Shown: positions 1 through 8,220 of the stretch, in pieces
Numbering within the stretch: the first letter of the stretch is position 1
Layout of the letters: every line of letters starts with the position of its first letter
Assembly: GCF_019891395.1 (NCBI RefSeq)
Contig: NZ_CP078143.1
Coordinates: 1,092,001-1,156,000 of the forward strand
Reading direction: 5' to 3'
DNA length: 64,000 nt
Source: Nitratireductor kimnyeongensis
GTDB taxonomy: Bacteria; Pseudomonadota; Alphaproteobacteria; Rhizobiales; Rhizobiaceae
Translations under genes and position numbers: made by a program
The notes under the pieces: model-generated
What the model was told of the DNA's origin: nothing
The model's input: the letters and a program-made list of their open reading frames with translations, nothing else
The model's database searches: none

Positions 1-51
1 TTTGATTGAGCTTTTTCAGAAGCTCTTGATTTCGACAATGGATAGCAACCG

Positions 52-1017
52 ATGCACAAGTTTTTCATTTCTACAGCTTTTTTAATTTCCGTTCTGCCGA
101 CATCGGCTCCTGCGGCCGATCTCGCAATCCCCGACAGGCTGGAGGTGACCTCGCAGGACCATGCAGTCACCTTCATCGGAGGCGTGGGCTACACGTTTCT
201 CGAGGCTGAAGAGATCGTCTACGATTCTGCCGGAAATCGCATCAGCGCGCTTTTCTGGGAGAGTGAAGCGCCTGTGCTGACCGGGGGCTTACGTGCGCGC
301 CTTGCAGGCCCATGGACATTGACGGCCAATGCGACAGTAGGGTTATCCGGGAACAGCCGAATGGAGGATTACGATTGGCTCGATGCGTCGCCGAGCTATG
401 CCTTCAACGACTGGAGCGATCGCTCCGTTCACCCTGATACGGATCTAGACCATTATTTCATCGGTGATATCGCACTCGGGCGGGATTTCGAGGTCCGGGA
501 TTCGATGACTCTCAATCTGCACGGCGGCTTCAAGTATACAGATGTCAAATGGACCACTTTCGGCGGATCATTTGTCTACAGCGAAGAAGGTTTCCGTGAC
601 GAACAGGGCGATTTCCGCGACGGTGAACGCGGCATCTCTTACCAACAGAAGTTTCCCGGAGTGTTTATTGGAGCAGAAGCCACTTCAAGGCACAAAGGCT
701 GGACCTTTTCCCTCCAGGCACGTGGCGGTCTGAATTTCAAGGTCGAGGACGAAGATCACCACTGGTCGCGCGACCTGCGATTCAACGGTGATTTTGGCAC
801 CCTGCCATTCGTGTCCTTATCTGGACGCGTAGAACACAGCATCAACGGGAATGCGAGCCTGTTTCTCGCTGGAAGCTTTGATCAACACTTTGATAGAATA
901 GGCGATGTGCGGATTTCGGAAATCGCTTCGGGCGCACCGCTCGAAGCGATCCGAAATAGTGGGGGCCTGGGGTTCCGTGCAATCACGCTCTCTGGCGGTT
1001 TCAAGATGAGGTTCTGA
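52..1017 (+). CDS. Omptin-family outer membrane aspartyl-type protease
   Basis: This 321-residue protein has a signal peptide (about residues 1-22, ending near APAA) and alternating short beta-strands ending in a C-terminal Phe, as in outer membrane barrels. It matches OmpT/Pla family hallmarks. WSDRSVHPDT (residues 121-130) matches the WTDxSxHPxT signature. YSEEGFRD near 176-183 and GERGISY near 191-197 match conserved omptin strands. The catalytic pairs of OmpT (Asp83/Asp85 and Asp210/His212) appear as Asp106/Asp108 and Asp235/His237, so the enzyme is probably active. Omptins cleave peptides at the cell surface, often between basic residues, and need lipopolysaccharide for activity. Length agrees with the family (about 310-320). 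It stands alone, converging on the next gene, with nothing nearby to suggest a substrate. Assignment is from motif recall, not a database search. Confidence 0.85.
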   Translation: MHKFFISTAFLISVLPTSAPAADLAIPDRLEVTSQDHAVTFIGGVGYTFLEAEEIVYDSAGNRISALFWESEAPVLTGGLRARLAGPWTLTANATVGLSGNSRMEDYDWLDASPSYAFNDWSDRSVHPDTDLDHYFIGDIALGRDFEVRDSMTLNLHGGFKYTDVKWTTFGGSFVYSEEGFRDEQGDFRDGERGISYQQKFPGVFIGAEATSRHKGWTFSLQARGGLNFKVEDEDHHWSRDLRFNGDFGTLPFVSLSGRVEHSINGNASLFLAGSFDQHFDRIGDVRISEIASGAPLEAIRNSGGLGFRAITLSGGFKMRF

Positions 1018-1039
1018 GCACACCCAGGCCCAGCGGATT

Positions 1040-1375
1040 TCACGCTTCTTGGAATGTGATCAGAACATCGCTTGCCTTATGGCCGGGATCGACCCCGTCT
1101 ATTAGCAGGATATCGCCGTCCGAATGGTCACTGCGCAGGCGTTTGATGGCTTCATACGCCTGCGATATGTACCAGTCTTCAGCCTTCTGGCGACTAGGGA
1201 AGGCGATCACGATCAGGTCGCCCTCCCAGTTCCCTTCCCTCACATCCGGTTGGGCACCATGAATGATGAATTGCCCGCCAAACGGCTCCAGTGTTTCATC
1301 GATACGCTCCAGATACTCGATGATGGCCGGGCCGACGACCACATTGCGAAGATGACCTATGGCGTAAGCTGGCAC
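1040..1375 (-). CDS. DUF1330 domain protein
   Basis: A small (111 residue) ferredoxin-like-fold DUF1330 protein of unknown role. The family pattern is visible: an N-terminal strand AYAIGHLRN, a helix with YLERIDETLEPFGG, then GNWEGDLIVIAFPSRQKAEDWY. The reading frame stays open further upstream into the nitronate monooxygenase gene. I choose the GTG at 1375 because AGGAG lies 8 bases before it and the protein then begins at the usual family start (VPAYAIGHL). The ATG at 1414 is the alternative. It lies 82 bases downstream of the monooxygenase gene on the same strand and may be cotranscribed. Confidence 0.75.
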   Translation of the reverse strand: MPAYAIGHLRNVVVGPAIIEYLERIDETLEPFGGQFIIHGAQPDVREGNWEGDLIVIAFPSRQKAEDWYISQAYEAIKRLRSDHSDGDILLIDGVDPGHKASDVLITFQEA

Positions 1376-1457
1376 GGACGGCACTCCTCTCTCAGAAACT
1401 GTTCGAGAGCACATTGGAGCGCCTTCCGAATGAAACCAATTACCCCTGAGGTAAACG

Positions 1458-2525
1458 TTATCCTCGCAGGAGTTTCTCGGCATCACGGGCCAGTTTGACG
1501 GTCAGTTCACCAGCCGGCATCGGCGCGGAAAGAGCCGCAGCCTGCCCCGCCCAGAGCGGCGAAAAATCACTCACACCCGCCTTCTCGGCAGCCGCACGCA
1601 ACGGGCCCACTGCAGCCGTTGCCAATGGGAAAGCGGGAGCCTCCTCACTTATCGGCCCCACTTCGGAGACGAAGCGGTTCAGCAGTCCTCGGGCTGGACG
1701 CCCGGTGAACACATTGGTGAGCACCGTGCGGTCGTCCCGAGCCAGCGCAAGGGCATCCCGATGCCCCGGACTGGTGAGCGCTTCTGGCGATTGCAGATAT
1801 GCCGTGCCCACCTGCACCGCTGAAGCACCAAGCATGAAGCAGGCGGCCACCGCCCGGCCATCGGAGATACCACCTGCCGCAATCACCGGAACGGAGACCG
1901 CATCGACCACCTGCGGCACCAAAGCCAATGTCCCCGGCTGCGTAGCAATATTCGGTTCGAGGAAGACGCCTCGATGCCCTCCGGCTTCCGCGCCCTGTGC
2001 AATGATGGCATCGCAACCGTTTTCCTCCAGGAAGCGTGCCTCCGCGACAGTCGTGGCCGACGCGATGATTTTTGCTCCAGTTTCATGAACACGCCGCATC
2101 GAAGCAGCATCCGGCAGGCCGAAATGAAAGCTCACCACCTCCGGGCGAAACTCTTCCACGATGGCGCAACTTTCCTCATTGAACGGATTGCGCCCGGCGC
2201 CGGCGGGCGCCGCGTCCGGGTCGATGCCGAACTCTGAGTAGAATGGCCGCAATCGCTCGCGCCATTCCGCCTCGCGCGTGGCATCGGGCGTTGGTGGCAC
2301 ATGGCAGAAGAAGTTCAGATTGATTGGCTTGTCGGTGCGCTTCCGGATCATCCCCATTTCGGACCGGATCTTATCCGGCGTCAGCATGGCACAGGGCAAT
2401 GCCCCCAATCCGCCTGCCGCACTCACTGCAATCGCCAGTTCCGATCCTGCAGACCCGGCCATCGGCGCAAGGAGAATGGGAAGATCGATGCCAAACAGTT
2501 CAGTGATCCGTGTATCCCTCGCCAT
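1458..2525 (-). CDS. Nitronate monooxygenase (2-nitropropane dioxygenase family)
   Basis: A 355-residue FMN-dependent TIM-barrel enzyme that oxidises alkyl nitronates. The sequence begins with LFGIDLPILLAPMAG, typical of the family, and contains the phosphate/flavin-binding stretch AQGAEAGGHRG followed by IAAGGISDGRAVAACFMLGASAVQVGTAYL. These are the diagnostic segments of class I nitronate monooxygenases. The ATG at 2525 is preceded by GGGAG at suitable spacing. It starts 3 bases after the methyltransferase stop, so the two genes are almost certainly cotranscribed. A general detoxification role (for example propionate 3-nitronate) is known for the family; nothing here fixes the physiological substrate. 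Confidence 0.9.
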   Translation of the reverse strand: MARDTRITELFGIDLPILLAPMAGSAGSELAIAVSAAGGLGALPCAMLTPDKIRSEMGMIRKRTDKPINLNFFCHVPPTPDATREAEWRERLRPFYSEFGIDPDAAPAGAGRNPFNEESCAIVEEFRPEVVSFHFGLPDAASMRRVHETGAKIIASATTVAEARFLEENGCDAIIAQGAEAGGHRGVFLEPNIATQPGTLALVPQVVDAVSVPVIAAGGISDGRAVAACFMLGASAVQVGTAYLQSPEALTSPGHRDALALARDDRTVLTNVFTGRPARGLLNRFVSEVGPISEEAPAFPLATAAVGPLRAAAEKAGVSDFSPLWAGQAAALSAPMPAGELTVKLARDAEKLLRG

Positions 2526-2528
2526 TGA

Positions 2529-3293
2529 TCAGCACTCCCTTTCCTGTTTGCGCCTGACTGCACCGACGCGTGTGGCACCCTGCGGTGAAAGCACCGGCAC
2601 GAAGACACGGCGCGATGCACGGGCCGTCACCGGCAACCCCTGATAAAGGCGCTTTTCAGCCTCCACCACCACGACGCCGGCGAAAATCGGCCAGAACCGC
2701 CGCCCCGCCTTTTCCAACAATTGATGGAGGCGCAGAACGAATCGTCGTTCGGAGGGCGGAAAATGAAGCGCATCGCCCCAGGCAGTCGCCGTAAAATTCG
2801 CTTCGCGCAATGCTTCTGCGAGCTGCGTTCTTGAATAGGGCCGACCAGTACCGAACGGTGTGTTCTCGAAACGCGCCCACATGCCGCGCCTGTTGGGCAC
2901 GGCGATGATCAAGCGGCCGCCAGGTGCCAGAACGCGCCAGATTTCCAGAAGCGCCTGCTGGGGATTCTCCGTGTGCTCCAGCGCATGAACCATGAGCACC
3001 CGGTCGATCGAGGAGTCGGGCAAAGGCAATTCCTCTTCGAACACAAGCGCGGTTGTCGAGGGCTCACCTATCGGCCACGGGACTGCTCCCTGCATCGCCG
3101 GCATGAAAGCTAATGCGCGCTCCGCATCGGCGCCGAATCGATCGAGCCAGGGCAATGTGTAGCCAAGGCCCACAAGCCTTTCGCTGGTGCTCTTGGACCA
3201 GAGGGACGAGAGCGCCATGGCAAGCGATCGTTCAGCCAGGCGACCCAGCACCGAGGAATAGAAGGCGCGCAGCGCCACAATGTCCGAAATCAT
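2529..3293 (-). CDS. Class I SAM-dependent methyltransferase
   Basis: A predicted 254-residue methyltransferase with a Methyltransf_11-type core. A hydrophobic strand with acidic end and the segment VLMVHALEHTENPQQALLEIWRVLAPGGRLIIAVPNRRG (central part of the protein) form the post-II/motif III region of the Rossmann fold. The N-terminal helical part (residues about 1-60) is less conserved. I use ATG 3293; the frame extends upstream to 3353 but that part would fill the divergent promoter with gloB. The gene is divergent from gloB (104 bases between starts), an arrangement I recall from other Rhizobiales. The substrate is unknown. Confidence 0.8.
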   Translation of the reverse strand: MISDIVALRAFYSSVLGRLAERSLAMALSSLWSKSTSERLVGLGYTLPWLDRFGADAERALAFMPAMQGAVPWPIGEPSTTALVFEEELPLPDSSIDRVLMVHALEHTENPQQALLEIWRVLAPGGRLIIAVPNRRGMWARFENTPFGTGRPYSRTQLAEALREANFTATAWGDALHFPPSERRFVLRLHQLLEKAGRRFWPIFAGVVVVEAEKRLYQGLPVTARASRRVFVPVLSPQGATRVGAVRRKQEREC

Positions 3294-3397
3294 GGATGCG
3301 ACGGTACCGCCCTTCCGCGACACCGGCAAGAATTGTCGCACCCGGCGTGACAAGCTGCCGCCATCGCCCTATCGTCCGGCCAGCAACGGAGAGATTC

Positions 3398-4165
3398 ATG
3401 GCCCTCGAGATAGAACAGTTCATGTGCCGAACCGACAATTTCGGCATTCTGGCCCATGACACCGAAACAGGTGAAACAGCCCTGATCGACGCGCCGGAAG
3501 AGCGCGCCATCCTTTCAGCTATCGAGCGGACCGGCTGGCGCCCGACGATGATACTCACGACGCATCATCACCCGGATCACGTGGAAGCAAACCTCGCCCT
3601 GAAAAAGCGTTTTGGCCTGACCATCTCCGGCCCTGCTGCGGAAGCCGACCGCATTCCCGGGATCGATCACGCGGTGCGGGAAGGCGACACGGTTTCCGTC
3701 GGAACGCAAAGCGCGACAGTGATCGAGACCCCCGGTCACACGGCGGGCCATGTGAGCTATCATTTCCCAGATGCCGGCATCGTGTTCACCGCCGATACGC
3801 TCTTTGCGCTCGGCTGCGGCCGGCTTTTCGAGTGCAAGCCGCCCGTGATGCTCGCCTCACTCAAGAAGCTTGCCGCGCTTCCGCTGGAAACCGTCGTCTA
3901 TTGCGGCCATGAATACACGGAGACGAATGCGCGATTCGCATTAACGGTGGACCCGACCAACTCCGCTCTCAAGGAGCGTGCAAAAGAAATCTCGCATCTT
4001 CGCAGCGAAGGCAAACCCACCCTGCCAACCACCATTGGCAGAGAAATGGCGACGAACCCGTTTCTACGCTGGCACGACCCGGTCATCCGCCGCAATCTCG
4101 GCATGGAAGACGCAAGTGACGAAGCCATCTTTGCCGAGATCAGGAAGCGCAAGGATATTTCCTGA
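3398..4165 (+). CDS. gloB: Hydroxyacylglutathione hydrolase (glyoxalase II)
   Basis: A 255-residue cytosolic metallo-beta-lactamase-fold enzyme that hydrolyses S-D-lactoylglutathione to D-lactate and glutathione, the second step of methylglyoxal detoxification. The binuclear metal motif THHHPDH is clear, followed by the further ligand regions TPGHTAGHVSYHF and FTADTLFALGCGRLFE and the C-terminal CGHEYTETNARFA. The C-terminal glutathione-binding extension is full length. The frame is open upstream of 3398, but ATG 3398 follows ACGGAGAG and gives the standard N-terminus MALEIEQF. A glyoxalase I homologue is encoded at 28462-28857. Confidence 0.95.
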   Translation: MALEIEQFMCRTDNFGILAHDTETGETALIDAPEERAILSAIERTGWRPTMILTTHHHPDHVEANLALKKRFGLTISGPAAEADRIPGIDHAVREGDTVSVGTQSATVIETPGHTAGHVSYHFPDAGIVFTADTLFALGCGRLFECKPPVMLASLKKLAALPLETVVYCGHEYTETNARFALTVDPTNSALKERAKEISHLRSEGKPTLPTTIGREMATNPFLRWHDPVIRRNLGMEDASDEAIFAEIRKRKDIS

Positions 4166-4167
4166 AA

Positions 4168-5058
4168 CTACGGTGCTGCATCGGCTTCCCGCCGGCTGGG
4201 CTTCAAAATCATGTTCTTGGCAGCAAGGGCGGCACCGAACGTGATCAAGAGACAGGCGGCAATGATGTTTGCCGTTGGCTCTGCAGTGCCGGCAGCAATC
4301 AGGATCAGCGTCGAAAGAAGCGGGGCGGCATAGCTCGCCGCGCCCAGCACCTGTATGTTACCGCGTTTGACCCCATAATCCCAAGCGTAGAACGCGGCCC
4401 CCACCGGCATGAGACCGAGGCCAAGCACATTCAGCCATTGATCCATCGAAGCCGGCCAGACCGTCTCCTCCAGCGCGAGATGGCAGAGCGCCGATAGAAC
4501 AGCCGTGGCCGCACAGAACCAGGTGACAATGCTGGTTGGCACAGCGTCAAACCGGCGTGACAGAAGTGAGTAGCCGGACCAGAAAAGGGCACAGGCACCC
4601 GCCGCCGCATAGCCGAGCGCATAGCGGCTTTCAAAGCTGAACCCGCCGCCCTTCGTGATGATGAGCGCCGTGCCCGCAAGCCCCAGAAGCGCGCCCGCAA
4701 TATGATGCCAGCCAAGTCGCTCACCCGGCATCAACGCCGAGCCAAGTACGATGAGCAACGGCCATAGATAAGCGATCAGGCTCGCCTCGACCGCCGGGGC
4801 GTTGCGCAATGCAGTGAAGTAGAAGAAGTGATAGCCGAAAAGCCCCGCGATACCGATGAGCCAGACCACCGGCGGCACCGGCTCCGATGGTCCGGCTGAC
4901 GGAATTGCAACCCGCATCACAAGGCCGATCAGCGTGGCCACCGAAAAGGATAATGCGGAAAGCAGGAACGGAGGAACCTTTCCCGTACCGGCTGTGAAAA
5001 GCGCCAGAAGTGCCCACATGACGACCGCCGTGAACCCGATCAGCGTGGCACGTGCCAA
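4168..5058 (-). CDS. DMT-superfamily exporter, YddG-like
   Basis: A 296-residue inner membrane protein with about ten hydrophobic helices and two EamA repeats. The start ATLIGFTAVVMWALLALF, the internal IAYLWPLLIVLGSALMPGE and the late segment VKRGNIQVLGAASYAAPLLSTL resemble the YddG group, which exports aromatic amino acids in enterobacteria. Substrate assignment to aromatic amino acids is inference by resemblance. It converges with gloB (2 bases between ends) and is separated from DUF3108 by 24 bases on the same strand, so it may share that transcript. Confidence 0.8.
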   Translation of the reverse strand: MARATLIGFTAVVMWALLALFTAGTGKVPPFLLSALSFSVATLIGLVMRVAIPSAGPSEPVPPVVWLIGIAGLFGYHFFYFTALRNAPAVEASLIAYLWPLLIVLGSALMPGERLGWHHIAGALLGLAGTALIITKGGGFSFESRYALGYAAAGACALFWSGYSLLSRRFDAVPTSIVTWFCAATAVLSALCHLALEETVWPASMDQWLNVLGLGLMPVGAAFYAWDYGVKRGNIQVLGAASYAAPLLSTLILIAAGTAEPTANIIAACLLITFGAALAAKNMILKPSRREADAAP

Positions 5059-5082
5059 ATTCCCCTCCCCATGCGGACTGTT

Positions 5083-5853
5083 TCAGTCGACCGGTCGGCC
5101 TTCAATATAAACCGTACCGATCTTCGTTCCGATTCGCGCCTGAACGGGCGTGTGATACCCACGCGTCCCAAGCGGTTTGAAGGCAACCAATATACGAGCC
5201 TTGTCCCGGAGGAAAGCGATGGTTGAACGTCCCTTTCGATAACCTGACACCGGAACGAAGCGCGCCTTGCATGTGACCACATCTCCGCCGATACGCTCCC
5301 CGTTGGCGGCGGGCGAAAACACAATGTCGGCACGCATTTCCCCGTCGAAAACCTTGAATCGACGATTGCAGACCTCCGCCGTGCCTTGCACAGGTGAGAG
5401 TAGCGCAGAAATCGGATCAAGCGCTCCCTTGAGATCTTTGTTCGAAATCGCAACCCAATCCTTGCCGCGTTTCTTCGGTTTCGGCGTGATCACCGTCTTT
5501 GCCACCTGCCCCTTTTCGTAGCGGATGGACGTCGTCTCTCGCTTTTTCCCGCTGACATAGGCAAGCTCGTAGGACGCGGGCAACACGGCCCCGCTGGACA
5601 GCCTGCCCTTCGAGCGCACCGTGCCATCCGTCTTGTCGAACAATCGGGCCACGCCCGCGCTTGCAAAGCGTCCCGACACATCGAAACGGTCTGCTTCCAG
5701 CCTGCTCGTGAAGTCCGCTTTCCCGATGGGAATGCCGAACAGCGATGCGCTATAGCGAAAACGGTGGGTTTCGACACCTTGAGCATGGGCACTGCCAGCC
5801 GGACCCAGCAGGATGAGTGCCAAGGAAAGATGAACAATCGCAGGCCGTATCAC
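5083..5853 (-). CDS. DUF3108 domain-containing periplasmic protein
   Basis: A 256-residue exported protein of unknown function. A signal peptide is visible (MIRPAIVHLSLALILLGPAG then SAHAQ, cleavage near residue 24). The rest has the DUF3108 pattern: a YSASLFGIPIGKADFTS opening, alternating strands, SYELAYVSGKKRETTSI, a segment DPISALLSP, and a single Cys in VCNRRFKVFDG. It is divergent from rpmB, an association I recall in many Rhizobiales. Possible minus-strand -10 sequence TATACT lies near 5908-5913 but its -35 is poor. Confidence 0.8.
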   Translation of the reverse strand: MIRPAIVHLSLALILLGPAGSAHAQGVETHRFRYSASLFGIPIGKADFTSRLEADRFDVSGRFASAGVARLFDKTDGTVRSKGRLSSGAVLPASYELAYVSGKKRETTSIRYEKGQVAKTVITPKPKKRGKDWVAISNKDLKGALDPISALLSPVQGTAEVCNRRFKVFDGEMRADIVFSPAANGERIGGDVVTCKARFVPVSGYRKGRSTIAFLRDKARILVAFKPLGTRGYHTPVQARIGTKIGTVYIEGRPVD

Positions 5854-5971
5854 GAGCCCTGCCTCCAGCTAGCCGACAAATCGGCGTGTCCCTCCCTTGC
5901 GTAAAGAAGTATAATACGGCAAATCTTTGGAAAAGGGCCATGGAGATTGTCCGAACCGCGTCGCAGGGTGC

Positions 5972-6000
5972 TTGACCCACACGCCAAATATCTCTATGGA
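5972..6000 (+). promoter_or_regulatory. Probable sigma-70 promoter of rpmB
   Basis: TTGACC at 5972-5977 and TATGGA at 5995-6000 are separated by exactly 17 bases and point to rpmB, giving a leader of roughly 95 bases. This is the best promoter match in the 249-base gap between DUF3108 and rpmB. The long leader could hold regulatory structure, but I see no named element. Confidence 0.55.
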
Positions 6001-6102
6001 ACGGCAACTTTTTCCATAAGGCCGCCAACAACCGACCGCGCGCCGCCAGTTTCAGGTGCGGCAGTTGGGTATGGACGGGCCAAGACGATGAAGGTTTGAA
6101 AA

Positions 6103-6399
6103 ATGTCCCGCGCCTGCGAACTGACCGGCAAAGCCGTAATGACCGGCAACAATGTGAGCCACGCGAACAACAAGACGCGTCGTCGCTTTCTGCCCAATCT
6201 GTGCCATGTAACGCTTCAGTCCGAGGCTCTTGGCCAGAACGTGCGCCTGCGCGTTTCCGCCAATGCCCTGCGCACGGTAGAGCACCGCGGTGGTCTCGAC
6301 GCGTTTCTCGTGAAGGCAAAGGCCAACGAGCTTTCCCAGCGCGCTCGTCTGCTCAAGAAGCAGGTTGAGAAGAAGATCGCTGAGCAGGCCGCAGCCTGA
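6103..6399 (+). CDS. rpmB: 50S ribosomal protein L28
   Basis: A 98-residue basic ribosomal protein. The N-terminus [33 protein letters not shown] is the L28 pattern (CxLTGK, GNNVSHAxxKTxRRFxPNL), and the longer alphaproteobacterial C-terminal tail ending in [10 protein letters not shown] is present. It is a structural component of the large ribosomal subunit. It is monocistronic or weakly linked to the next gene, 140 bases downstream. Confidence 0.97.
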   Translation: MSRACELTGKAVMTGNNVSHANNKTRRRFLPNLCHVTLQSEALGQNVRLRVSANALRTVEHRGGLDAFLVKAKANELSQRARLLKKQVEKKIAEQAAA

Positions 6400-6539
6400 G
6401 GCCACTGCCGCGGCATAGCTGCTGCGGCTCGGCAACATATTCATCGGCCGCCAGGGCCGCGCGGATCATGAAGAGGCTTTTGCCTGCATGACAACGCGCT
6501 GTTGGCGGGCCTTCTGGTTCCATCACCCAGGATAAAAAA

Positions 6540-7172
6540 ATGCATCGTCTCTATGCGATCTGGCCATTCATGGTCGCCATGGCGTTCATCGTCACCGCCT
6601 CGAACTTTCTCGTTCAGTATCCGTTTCAGCATTTCGGTCTCGGTGATCTGCTCACTTGGGGCGCGTTCACCTATCCGGTGGCGTTTCTGATCAACGATCT
6701 GACGAATCGCCGCTTCGGCCCTGCTGCCGCTCGGCGCGTGGTGCTTTCCGGTTTCCTGCTTGCGGTGGTGCTTTCGATCTGGCTTGCAAGCCCGCGCATC
6801 GCCATTGCGTCGGGTGCAGCTTTCCTGTTTGCACAATTGCTCGATGTCGCCGTGTTCGACAAGCTGCGCGGCACAGCCTGGTGGCGCGCTCCCCTGATCT
6901 CCACGCTAATCGGCTCCATGCTCGACACAGTGTTGTTCTTTTCGCTCGCATTTGCAGCGCGTTTCGCGTTTCTCGACACGGCATTCGGCCTTGAGGATGG
7001 CTCTCTTGCCTTCCCCGTGTCGCTGTTTGGCACAGGCTATGAAGCACCGCTCTGGCTATCGCTGGCGCTTGGCGATTTTGCAGTGAAGATCCTGATTGGC
7101 CTTGCCATGCTCGCGCCCTACGGCGCCCTGTTGACCATTCTGCGCCCCGGGCCGGCCCTCAGCCAGCGATAA
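6540..7172 (+). CDS. yhhQ: Queuosine precursor transporter (VUT/YhhQ family)
   Basis: A 210-residue inner membrane protein with about six helices. VUT/YhhQ features include the start MVAMAFIVTASNFLVQYPF, the signature FTYPVAFLINDLTNRRFGPAAARRVV (helix 2 to loop), the FAQLLDVAVFDKLR segment and the WWRAPLISTLIGSMLDT loop. YhhQ imports preQ0/preQ1, the precursors of the tRNA base queuosine. The ATG at 6540 has AGGA about ten bases upstream. It converges with marR, with only two bases between the stops. Confidence 0.9.
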   Translation: MHRLYAIWPFMVAMAFIVTASNFLVQYPFQHFGLGDLLTWGAFTYPVAFLINDLTNRRFGPAAARRVVLSGFLLAVVLSIWLASPRIAIASGAAFLFAQLLDVAVFDKLRGTAWWRAPLISTLIGSMLDTVLFFSLAFAARFAFLDTAFGLEDGSLAFPVSLFGTGYEAPLWLSLALGDFAVKILIGLAMLAPYGALLTILRPGPALSQR

Positions 7173-7174
7173 GC

Positions 7175-7639
7175 CTAACCGTCTGCCAGCTTCGTGAGAA
7201 GACGCAGAAAGGTAGCGGTTTCGCGGGGCGTGAGGGGAGCAAGCGTTTCCTCGCTTACTTCCAGAGCTTCAGGAAGCAGCGCTTCAATCAGTTCCTTCCC
7301 CTCTTCGCTCAAGCTCACGACCAACCGTCGCCGGTCGCGCCCATGCGGCTCAAGCACAACAAGATCCCTTGCCTTCAGCCGGTCTATCACCCCCTTGATG
7401 GTCGCGGCATCCATTGCGACCAGCTGGCCAAGCTGGTTCTGCGAGGTAGCACCCACTTCATGGAGTTTCGCCAAGGCTGCAAATTGCGGCGGTGTCAAAT
7501 CGCTGATGCGGGAAGCGAAGATCGACAAATGGCGCTGATTGGCCTTGCGCAGGATAAAGCCAACCTGCTCGCTCAGATCATAGGCATCGGCGGATTTTCC
7601 GCCCGCCAGAACCTTGAGCTTGCCCTGTTTCACACTCAT
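7175..7639 (-). CDS. MarR-family regulator of the nicotinate operon (predicted)
   Basis: A 154-residue winged-helix protein: a dimerisation helix at the N-terminus, then HTH LVAMDAATIKGVIDRLKARDLV, then the wing segment RDRRRLVVSLSEEGKEL, all standard for MarR. It is the last gene of the catabolic operon, its ATG overlapping the DUF1185 stop (ATGA). MarR proteins NicR (Pseudomonas putida) and BpsR (Bordetella) repress nicotinate catabolism and respond to 6-hydroxynicotinate. An equivalent role here is inferred from position. Its probable targets are the repeated 17-nt motifs at 14306-14322 and 20000-20016. Confidence 0.85.
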   Translation of the reverse strand: MSVKQGKLKVLAGGKSADAYDLSEQVGFILRKANQRHLSIFASRISDLTPPQFAALAKLHEVGATSQNQLGQLVAMDAATIKGVIDRLKARDLVVLEPHGRDRRRLVVSLSEEGKELIEALLPEALEVSEETLAPLTPRETATFLRLLTKLADG

Positions 7640-8220
7640 CTGAGGCCGTCCTCACCCTTGACGTCTTCCGCTTTCAAGCCGCCCATACGCGCATGGATAC
7701 GCGGTCCGCAAGCCATCGCAAGCACAAACAGTATTTCATCTGGACGCGGTCCGTCTGCCATTCCCACTTCCATCGCGTCGAAATGGCTGCGCACATAGGC
7801 TGCATTGATATGGCCAAGCGGGATATCGATGCGCGCACCGAAGGCCCCCACTTTCTTGGAAGACGGAACGATCGCCTTTGAATCGCCGAGCCGCTCGCGC
7901 ATCGCGTAGCCGCCAGGCACATGCCAGAGCGCGCCATGTTCCAACTCCCCATCCGTACCGACAATCGCGCCCTTGCCGAAACCGTCAATCACCGCGATGT
8001 CGCCACCAAGCGCTGCGATCAGCCGATCCGTCATATCCAGACCGAGCGGTTTCAAAGCGTCCATCGCGCTTTCAAGCTCTTGTGCATATCCGCCGGCAAA
8101 CGGGTTTTTGACCAGCGCGAGAGCTGCCGCCCGGCGGCGAGGCTCAGACGGAGCAGGACCGCCCTCATGGAAGATTTCTTCGGTGACAAGCGCAATCTTG
8201 CGCAAGGTAAATTCAGGCAT
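7636..8220 (-). CDS. Amino acid synthesis family protein (DUF1185/AA_synth)
   Basis: A 194-residue protein of the AA_synth family, whose biochemical role I do not know. Recognisable segments are the N-terminal MPEFTLRKIALVTEEIFHEGG, the middle VKNPFAGGYAQELESAMDAL and VIDGFGKGAIVGTDGELEHGALWHVPGG, and the late HIDIPLGHIN-like segment DIPLGHINAAYVRSHFDAM. The frame runs upstream to 8400, but ATG 8220 gives the family N-terminus and overlaps the UPF0280 stop by 8 bases. It lies in the 6-hydroxynicotinate reductase operon, so I infer a step downstream of 6-oxo-tetrahydronicotinate, possibly hydrolytic. No catalytic residue can be assigned from sequence alone. Confidence 0.85.
   Translation of the reverse strand: MPEFTLRKIALVTEEIFHEGGPAPSEPRRRAAALALVKNPFAGGYAQELESAMDALKPLGLDMTDRLIAALGGDIAVIDGFGKGAIVGTDGELEHGALWHVPGGYAMRERLGDSKAIVPSSKKVGAFGARIDIPLGHINAAYVRSHFDAMEVGMADGPRPDEILFVLAMACGPRIHARMGGLKAEDVKGEDGLR

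Noticed and set aside
6389..6430. Terminator after rpmB (GCCGCAG...CTGCGGC)
   Set aside because: The arms are short, overlap the last codons of rpmB and lack a T run.
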